Below are positions 57,529 through 64,000 of a stretch of DNA of 64,000 bases, piece after piece. Below the pieces are notes generated by a model. That model searched no databases. It had not been told where the DNA came from and worked only from the letters and a program-made list of their open reading frames with translations. The translations under genes and the position numbers were made by a program. The DNA is from Plasmodium malariae (Eukaryota; Apicomplexa; Aconoidasida; Haemosporida; Plasmodiidae). The stretch is taken from positions 620,001 through 684,000 of the forward strand of contig NC_041788.1 of assembly GCF_900090045.1 (NCBI RefSeq), in the 5' to 3' direction. Numbering within the stretch: position 1 is the stretch's first letter; each line of letters starts with the position of its first letter.

Positions 57529-60347
57529 ATGAATATAGGAAAGCTAAAAATAATTTTTCCTATTTTCCCCTTACTACACTTGTTACATCTTGATAATGTT
57601 AAAATTTTTAAATGACAAGGAAATTATTCAAAGTATTATTCCTTGTCGGAACGATCAAAGGGCCCCTTAGACTTGCTTTGAATATAACATAATAAAAACA
57701 AAAGAACTATTCGATAGTAATTCTTTCATAATGGATGTAGAAAACTCAGAGCAGTATTCATTAAAATATGATAAAATAAAAACTTTTGCTTTAGACATGC
57801 TTATTTAGTTGAATGTCTGTCACACGCTAAAAATGCGGCATTAAATTTTAAAAGCAGATCAGAAATTAAAGAAAATAAAAAAGACTTTTTTTAATGAAAA
57901 TTATAAAGAATAAAGAAATAACTTATGGTAAAATTTAATTTTTCAAGTTAAAAATATCAAATTAGGAAAATATAAAAGTGGTATCAAACAACAAAACTGA
58001 AAAACTGCATAAACATTTAAGTTATTATTATATTTATTATGGAAGTCCCTGAACAGCTAGAATTATTTGTTAATAGTTCTTCCTGTAAATGAAAACGGTA
58101 AGTTCATAAATATAGTTTTTCTTTTTCTCCCTGAAAATGTGAATCACGTTATCAAGCTTAAAGGCTCTCTTCAAAATTTCCTTGTTTATTACATAAACAA
58201 GGTTAAGAAGTTCTATATAATTATTATTAACGTATGGTATATATAACGCATTATTATGTATATTCCTCATTACATCTTTACAATTTTATATACGTTGATA
58301 TAAAGGTCAATAATTTTTATTGAAAGAGATGTAATATAAATACGAAACATATTTTTATAAATTCCTGTGTTTATATAACTTAAGAATATCGGCCGTAACA
58401 AGCAATATTAATAAGGACAAATTTTACTCGTACAAACTTAACGTCGGTTGTTACAGTAATAGTACAAAAAATTTAAATAATATTTTCTAGGTAAATGTTC
58501 TAGGAGACTCTTTAAATTTTCCTAAAAATGCAATGGTCAATGGCATTACACATACTAATTTTATTATTCCCTCATTACACATGAGCATTTATAGATATAA
58601 GGTATTTACTCATGTTAGCAAGTTTTGAAACTTGTTAGCTTTCACAGCAATAACACGAACAACTATAATAATATCCCTTTTAGTAACATCACTATAAGTA
58701 ATCAAGAGGTAGTAAATAAATATAACGCAGGTAACTTAATTGAGTGTATGTACCAATTTTTCTATTACCACTACATAGAGAAATGGAAATTCTTGCAGAT
58801 AGCATATTCCAATAGGCTCAAGGAAATGGTGGAAAAAAGGATGGAAAGAATAAAAGAAGAAAAAGAAATAGCTATATGATGGATAAATAATAGTCATGAT
58901 AGCAATTTAAAAATATATTAATATAACGATACTATTATTTAGTTCCATTAAATATTTAATATAAAGAAATTTTTATAGTTAAAATCTTTTTTCATCAACG
59001 AATAAAAAAAAATTGTACAATTTTTTGAGAGATGAATAAAAATGTGTTTCCTATTTAAAAGGTGTTTACATTGAATATATGTATATATATGAGGTGTATA
59101 AAGATAATATAACTATTGTTAAAATTTTAAGATATAAAAAAATAAATGTAATACGTTACTTCTTTTACATGTACCAAGAGTTGCAGAATAACCTAGCAAA
59201 TGGCTTTTCCTTTGTTGTCTTTTTGGGTAATGCCAATAGGGACGAAAATAGCATATGCTTTTTTGAAAATAACAAATACTCATATACCGAAGTGATCTTT
59301 TTAAAAATTAAAATAAAATAAAATATTGAAAAAGAACACAGTTTAAATTAAGATAAAGAAAAATTTTCTTTGAACAAAAGTATAACATAAATTACGAAAA
59401 AAAGTTAAATTTTTCTTTTTTAAAATTTGCTATAACAGCATGTGGAAAAATGAACCATACGAATATTTTCTAGATGAAATAAAATATTATAATTCTGTTT
59501 CAATCAATCTAGTGCACTTATTGAAGTAGAGAAATAAAAGTTATTATATATATACAGAATTATTTTGTCAAGTGCTTAAGTGATATTATATTCCTTTATA
59601 ATATAGAAAAAGAACAATGTTCAAGGGAGGTACACCGCGAATTATTAGACACATCTAACTATTCTTTAGACAGTAGAAAAAAGAGTAAAAAAAAAAAAAA
59701 AGAAAATTATAGAATAATCATTGTTAAGTATTAACATAAGAAAAACTCAACGTGCTTTAGTTTTATAAACAAAACGTCCTATGTATCCTTTTCCATAGGT
59801 GAAATAAGAAATAGGCGAACGTTGCAATATCTTTAATCCTTTCCTTCTAGCAATAATGCGAGTGGCCACGAAAAAAGGGAGGATTATAATGAAGAAACTA
59901 AACAAGTCCAACAAAAATAAAATATCATTTAAAAAGATTAATTTAAACATTAACCTTTTATTTATTATGTACAAAAAAAAAAAAAAAAAAAAAAAATTAT
60001 AAGAGAAATAGCAATACAAAGCGTGAAATTTTATATACATTCGTTTGTCATGATAAAATTTTTATATGAGTATATTATACAAATATAAAAATATATGAAA
60101 AGTAAAACTAAAAAAAAAATTAAATAAAGGTAACATAAAAGTACCCCCTAAATTTTAGAGAATTTGAGCTTTCTTGAATAATAGATATATTTCAAAAATA
60201 TACCATGTTATATAAGGAAGAAAATAATAATACTTATGATTATAACATAACATAAATTTTGATGTGTACAAAGTTTATGAAACACAAGAAGACATTGGCG
60301 ATTTATTTCACAGCATATCTCTCTTTATAAAAAGCGAGATACGAAAA

Positions 60348-61046
60348 ATGAACACTGGATTGAGCAGCGATAGAGGTAATATCATTAATAAGCATAACAG
60401 TGCTAACAGCAGTACAAATAGTAGCACTAATAGCAGTAGTAATAGTAATACTAACAGCAGTACAAATAGTAATACTAACAGCAGTACAAATAGTAATACT
60501 AACAGCAGTAGTAATAGCAATACTAACAGCAGTAATAATAGAAGTACTAACAGCAGTAATAATAGCAGTACTAACAGAAGTAATAATAGCAGTACTAACA
60601 GAAGTAATAATAGCAGTACTAACAGAAGTAATAATAGCAGTACTAACAGAAGTAATAATAGCTGTAATAATTACAGTACTAAATGCAATAGGGAGAGAAA
60701 TATGAAGAGCAATACCATCATCTCAGTGCAGACAAATGAGAAGGAAAACCTAAACAAGCGTATATGCAATAACTACTCAAAAATTTTGAATCACACAGAT
60801 TTGGAAAAAAATATTAAAGAAAAGAAATCATTTAGAAAAAGATTGAAAAAAGAAAAAAAACAAAGATACACAAAATTTTACAAAAATGTCATGAAAATGA
60901 GGAGGATATACAAGAAAATCTCTCTTTTACTTTCCATTTTTTTTATTAATAAAATACTTAAAAATTATAAAAAAAATAATGTAGAACAACACAGGGATTA
61001 TTGGAATACTTGTCTTTTGAATGAGCTAATGAATTTATTTAAATAA
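60348..61046 (+). CDS. Residual open frame at the 3' end of the decayed gene
   Basis: The only long uninterrupted part of the decayed gene: 232 codons from the first ATG, or open from 60246 without one. It contains a Ser/Asn/Thr codon repeat (about residues 18-115) and a basic helical C-terminus (KKSFRKRLKKEKKQRYTKFY, then ISLLLSIFFINKILKNYKKN). It could be a surviving truncated gene, but the homogenous decay upstream makes loss of function more likely. Confidence 0.35.
   Translation: MNTGLSSDRGNIINKHNSANSSTNSSTNSSSNSNTNSSTNSNTNSSTNSNTNSSSNSNTNSSNNRSTNSSNNSSTNRSNNSSTNRSNNSSTNRSNNSSTNRSNNSCNNYSTKCNRERNMKSNTIISVQTNEKENLNKRICNNYSKILNHTDLEKNIKEKKSFRKRLKKEKKQRYTKFYKNVMKMRRIYKKISLLLSIFFINKILKNYKKNNVEQHRDYWNTCLLNELMNLFK
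60400..60680. repeat. AGCAGTACTAAC/AGTAAT codon repeat
   Basis: Starts as mixed AGCAGTACAAATAGTAATAC units and becomes about four copies of a 24-base unit (AGTAATAATAGCAGTACTAA plus CAGA) at about 60553-60660. The period is a multiple of three, so the frame is kept; encoded residues are Ser, Asn, Thr and Arg. Confidence 0.85.
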
Positions 61047-61132
61047 TTTATTAATCCTATACAAAATATACTTTTATAACATACACACAATAAAAATACA
61101 CGTTTTAAACATTGCGAAGTATTCCTTATTTG

Positions 61133-61163
<31 letters not shown>

Positions 61164-61340
61164 CAAATAAATAAATATAGAAAAAAAAGTAAAAGTAAAT
61201 GTAAAAATAAAAGTAAAAAAAATAAATAAATAACAGTCGTAGTGAAGATAATCCAAACTTCAATTTTTCCCATAAAACTATTTCACACAATTTTCTTAAT
61301 CTGCAAAGCGACTTTTGAGTACGTCCTACTTTTCTTCTAT
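61047..61340. other. Gap between the decayed gene and the MORN gene
   Basis: Includes an A run of about 27 at 61137-61163. The MORN gene's frame is open without an ATG back to about 61230, so an upstream exon cannot be ruled out. Confidence 0.5.
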
Positions 61341-64000
61341 ATGAAATATTTATCATCTAAACCGATTTTTGTTTTTTGTGATCTTGAAGAAATTGAAATC
61401 TTCTTACAAAATGACAAAAAAGCGAATAAAGAAGAAGAAGATAAAGAAAAAAAAAAAAAGACATGCCCCGGAATAAGCGAATTATGGAATAGCACGTGTA
61501 TCGTAGAAAACTCACTCATACCCAAGGCAAATGATTCTAACGAAGTGGAAAAAATAGAATGTTGTAAATTATTGCCATGTTATATAGAAATAATAAATAG
61601 TGATTTACTTTTATACTTCTTCGACAACTATAGTAATAAAATATGCTGGAAGATCAACAAAGGAAAATATTCTCTGGAAACAGAAAAAATGGTAAGCAAT
61701 GAACATGCACAACACGAAAGGAGGACAGATAAAAACAAAATGAAAAAGCAAAAACAACTCAACCATAAAGTGAGACATGAAGATCATATCACACATGATA
61801 ACGAGCAAGAGGAAACTCTGTGTACTGTTATTAGTACAAATGAAAATGGGGATATATCATGTTCCTCATTTAATAACGACCTCCACATAAGTCAACCTAA
61901 AAAAATGATAAAAAAAAGAAAAAAGAAAAGAAAAAAATCTTTCGAAAACTACGCTTTATTAGAAGATGAGGGTAAAGACAATGAACTTAATAAAAGTTAT
62001 TTAAAAAATGATATAAACTGTTTTTTAAAGTTTGTTCACTTTTTCTCTTACTCTTTTCGCAATATGAAAGATGACTTAAAAAGAAATACATGTTTCTTCT
62101 TTATGTGTAATGAAGAAGAAGAGGAATACGGGTTAAACAACAGCCATTTAAGATATATTAACTTGTTCATAAAAATAAATCCGTCCTTCCTTTCTCTGTT
62201 AAGAAATAGAATAACTATAAACGACAATATATGCTATAACCTAAGTAAAACAAATAAATATTTAATTTGTGAAAGAATGAAAGAAGTATCTTTAAACTTT
62301 TTTCAAATATTTGAAGGGGACGAAAAAATTACAGGAGAAATGTGCAACTTAATTTTACAGAACGAATGTAGTACTCCTGGAACATTCCAGAATGAAAAAA
62401 ACAAAATTCAAATTTATTCTGAACATTCAAATATATTACCTAATATGGAAAATGAAACAGCAAATTTAAACACACTTTTAGAAAGCCCATACATGAACAA
62501 CAACGAATTTGAAGATGATACTACTACGTGGTATGAACTAAAATTATTTACATACACTTTTCACAAAAAAAGAGTAGAAAAATTAATGAAAAATTATAAA
62601 AAATGTATGGAACTGGAAAATGAAAGCGCCTATGAAGATTCTGAAATGTTTGAATATCAGAAGGATGAAGAGGATATGACGACCCTTGATACAGGGTTAA
62701 ATTATAAAATAAATAAAGACCAATATACGCATAAAAATAAAAGTACTGTAAATGAAGTATGGCGTTATGATCCAAATGAAAAACTTTCAGAGAAAGAATG
62801 TAATAAAGGGGAAGGGGAACAAAGCACGATATCTTATTTGTTAAGTAGCATAGAAAAATTGAGGTCCACTACTTTTTTAAAGAGAAAATTCATGGAAGAC
62901 CCTACACAGATTAAATATAAAGAATTAATATTTTATGATAAGAACAAAGAATTCTTTTGTAAATATGTCGGTAATATGAAAGATAGATTATATAATGGAA
63001 AGGGGAAATTATATGATAAATTTAATAGTTTAATATATGATGGAGATTGGTTAAATGCAGAAAGAAACGGAAAAGGAAAATTACTTTTCAAACATTTCAA
63101 TATTTGGTATTTATATGAAGGAGAATTTATGAATGATGAAATTGTAGATAAGGGAATAATATCATTGATTGATAAAGAATATGTAAAAAGAATACAGACA
63201 AATAAAATTAATAAATTGTGTCCCCTACTAATTAAAGCTAATTTTGGTAGGAAGAAAAAGTTAAATGATAAGGATCAGAAACAAAATCTCAGCAAGCAAA
63301 TTATGAATCAAATAGAAAAAACAGCTATGCAAGATTACAGTTCTACTAATAATGTGGATTTCTGGCCACAAGATATTGTCGATATTTATTTTCCTTATTT
63401 AAAAAAATGGAACATTTACTCCTTTTATTGTTCAAGCAATATAGAAAATATCAAAAAGAAGAAGGATATTTTTGAGTCAAACGAAAATAATTTTAGGAAT
63501 TTAATTGGTTATCCCTCTTATAATCTTTCATATGAGTCTAAATTCTCCAGTTCTCTAGCGGCTAATGTGATAGAAGGTGACCAAAACATTTACGCACCCC
63601 TGGCGAGTAATGCTTCTTACGGAAAAGGCGAATTAGGCATCGAAAGTAGTAAACAGCAAGATGAACAGAATGATGAACAACAGGACGGACAGATAGATGG
63701 CCAACAAGATGACCTTCCAAATGATGAAGCCACCAAAAGTAATAGCAACTCTAAGTGGACATTTCCAATAAATGGATTCACGAAAAAAAAAGAAAAACAG
63801 GAAAACCTTAACGAAGACCTTGTGTATAAACATGATAAAACAAACATATTACACGAACGATTTTTCGAGTATATGAAAATGAAAAATGAACAGAAATTGT
63901 ATTTCCCTTTGTTGAGTAAAAATATTGGGTTAACAAAAATAATTTACGCGGACAAAAGTGAGTATTTTGGGCCAATAAATAATAGAGGACAACCAAACAC
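61341..64000 (+). CDS. MORN-repeat protein, 3' end outside the window
   Basis: The frame is open from the ATG at 61341 to the window edge (886 codons seen). MORN repeats, short hairpins that bind lipids or scaffold membranes in apicomplexan budding and other processes, lie at about residues 540-610: YVGNMKDRLYNGKGKLYD, YDGDWLNAERNGKGKLLF and YEGEFMNDEIVDKG. Residues 1-530 are mostly charged and low in complexity, with a few hydrophobic patches (about 225-250 FVHFFSYSF; 270-300 NLFIKINPSFLSLLRNR) that may be folded. After the MORN block comes FWPQDIVDIYFPYLKKWNIY (about 670-690), then a Gln/Asp-rich stretch. Another Tyr/Gly-containing segment (YADKSEYFGPINNRGQPN) at the very edge may begin more MORN units. 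The function of this family member is unknown. Start is the first in-frame ATG. Confidence 0.88.
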   Translation, partial: MKYLSSKPIFVFCDLEEIEIFLQNDKKANKEEEDKEKKKKTCPGISELWNSTCIVENSLIPKANDSNEVEKIECCKLLPCYIEIINSDLLLYFFDNYSNKICWKINKGKYSLETEKMVSNEHAQHERRTDKNKMKKQKQLNHKVRHEDHITHDNEQEETLCTVISTNENGDISCSSFNNDLHISQPKKMIKKRKKKRKKSFENYALLEDEGKDNELNKSYLKNDINCFLKFVHFFSYSFRNMKDDLKRNTCFFFMCNEEEEEYGLNNSHLRYINLFIKINPSFLSLLRNRITINDNICYNLSKTNKYLICERMKEVSLNFFQIFEGDEKITGEMCNLILQNECSTPGTFQNEKNKIQIYSEHSNILPNMENETANLNTLLESPYMNNNEFEDDTTTWYELKLFTYTFHKKRVEKLMKNYKKCMELENESAYEDSEMFEYQKDEEDMTTLDTGLNYKINKDQYTHKNKSTVNEVWRYDPNEKLSEKECNKGEGEQSTISYLLSSIEKLRSTTFLKRKFMEDPTQIKYKELIFYDKNKEFFCKYVGNMKDRLYNGKGKLYDKFNSLIYDGDWLNAERNGKGKLLFKHFNIWYLYEGEFMNDEIVDKGIISLIDKEYVKRIQTNKINKLCPLLIKANFGRKKKLNDKDQKQNLSKQIMNQIEKTAMQDYSSTNNVDFWPQDIVDIYFPYLKKWNIYSFYCSSNIENIKKKKDIFESNENNFRNLIGYPSYNLSYESKFSSSLAANVIEGDQNIYAPLASNASYGKGELGIESSKQQDEQNDEQQDGQIDGQQDDLPNDEATKSNSNSKWTFPINGFTKKKEKQENLNEDLVYKHDKTNILHERFFEYMKMKNEQKLYFPLLSKNIGLTKIIYADKSEYFGPINNRGQPN

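Larger units (their letters stand above)
57529..61046 (+). pseudogene. Decayed gene: secreted-type protein broken by frameshifts and stops
   Basis: Protein-like sequence runs through this stretch but changes frame repeatedly. It starts at ATG 57529 with a signal-peptide-like MNIGKLKIIFPIFPLLHLLH. The next frame carries NDKEIIQSIIPCRNDQ, a TAG at 57668-57670, then MDVENSEQYSLKYDKIKTFA to TAG 57806-57808. Frame 1 picks up with LVECLSHAKNAALNFKSRSE. Later pieces: PVNENGKFINIVFLFLPENV (about 58097), SNINKDKFYSYKLNVGCYSN (58383-58625, one TAG at 58488), NQEVVNKYNAGNLIECMYQF (58625-58879), VIRYFFYMYQELQNN (59079-59321), MWKNEPYEYFLDEIKYY (59440), EKEQCSREVHRELLDTSNYS (about 59591) and ICNNYSKILNHTDLEKNI near the 3' end. 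The last part, 60252-61046, is still open. GT-AG introns do not explain the breaks. I do not recognise the family. Neighbours are intact, so poor assembly is an unlikely cause. Confidence 0.72.

Noticed and set aside
1..64000. Mobile elements, CRISPR arrays, tRNA/rRNA genes, telomeric or multigene-family (pir-type) sequences
   Set aside because: None could be recognised; the gene content is that of a chromosome-internal core region.

Overview
This is nuclear DNA of a Plasmodium-type apicomplexan. It is very AT-rich, with long A/T homopolymers and (TA)n tracts between genes. Proteins are rich in Asn and Lys and carry low-complexity inserts. Introns are small, AT-rich GT-AG introns with U-rich acceptors. 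An AP2-domain protein and proteins with possible apicoplast leaders also fit. Base composition and the low-complexity style suggest a species near P. malariae or P. ovale, but the exact species cannot be read from this window.

Seventeen loci are supported. Left to right: a 5'-truncated Ctf4/WDHD1 replication factor (+); an unknown basic protein with a signal-like N-terminus (-); an AP2-domain protein with an organelle-like leader (+); a GCN1 homologue of about 3,370 residues with a previously hidden last exon (-); a two-exon AAR2 U5 snRNP assembly factor (-); an MKP-like rhodanese plus inactive-looking phosphatase protein (+); a two-exon M50 (site-2-protease type) membrane metalloprotease (-); an unknown protein with an Ala/Ser/Thr/Val-rich N-terminus (+); an unknown coiled-coil protein (+); an RRM-like/Arg-Ser protein assembled from two separate reading frames (-); a large unknown multi-pass membrane protein (+); a small basic, probably organellar protein (+); an alpha/beta hydrolase with a signal-like leader (-); a seven-exon RlmD/TrmA-family RNA m5U methyltransferase (+); proteasome ATPase Rpt4 (-); a decayed multi-frame gene (+); and a MORN-repeat protein running off the right edge (+).

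Genes alternate strand often. Gaps between divergent genes are mostly long (about 0.9-2.5 kb), and most gaps between convergent genes are about 0.5-1.1 kb (one is about 1.9 kb), so the long divergent gaps are the likely two-way promoters. There are no mobile elements, CRISPR arrays, tRNAs or rRNAs. The genes are housekeeping (replication, translation control, splicing, RNA modification, protein degradation) mixed with unknown Plasmodium proteins; they do not form one pathway.

The most informative signals are (1) the decayed gene at about 57.53-61.05 kb between RPT4 and the MORN gene, where protein-like sequence jumps frames and is broken by stops; (2) five gene structures that only make sense after splicing (GCN1, AAR2, M50 protease, RRM-like protein, RNA methyltransferase), each with matching splice phases; (3) an MKP-like pseudophosphatase; (4) an orphan RRM-like exon at about 35.3 kb; and (5) an AP2 protein that looks organellar rather than nuclear.
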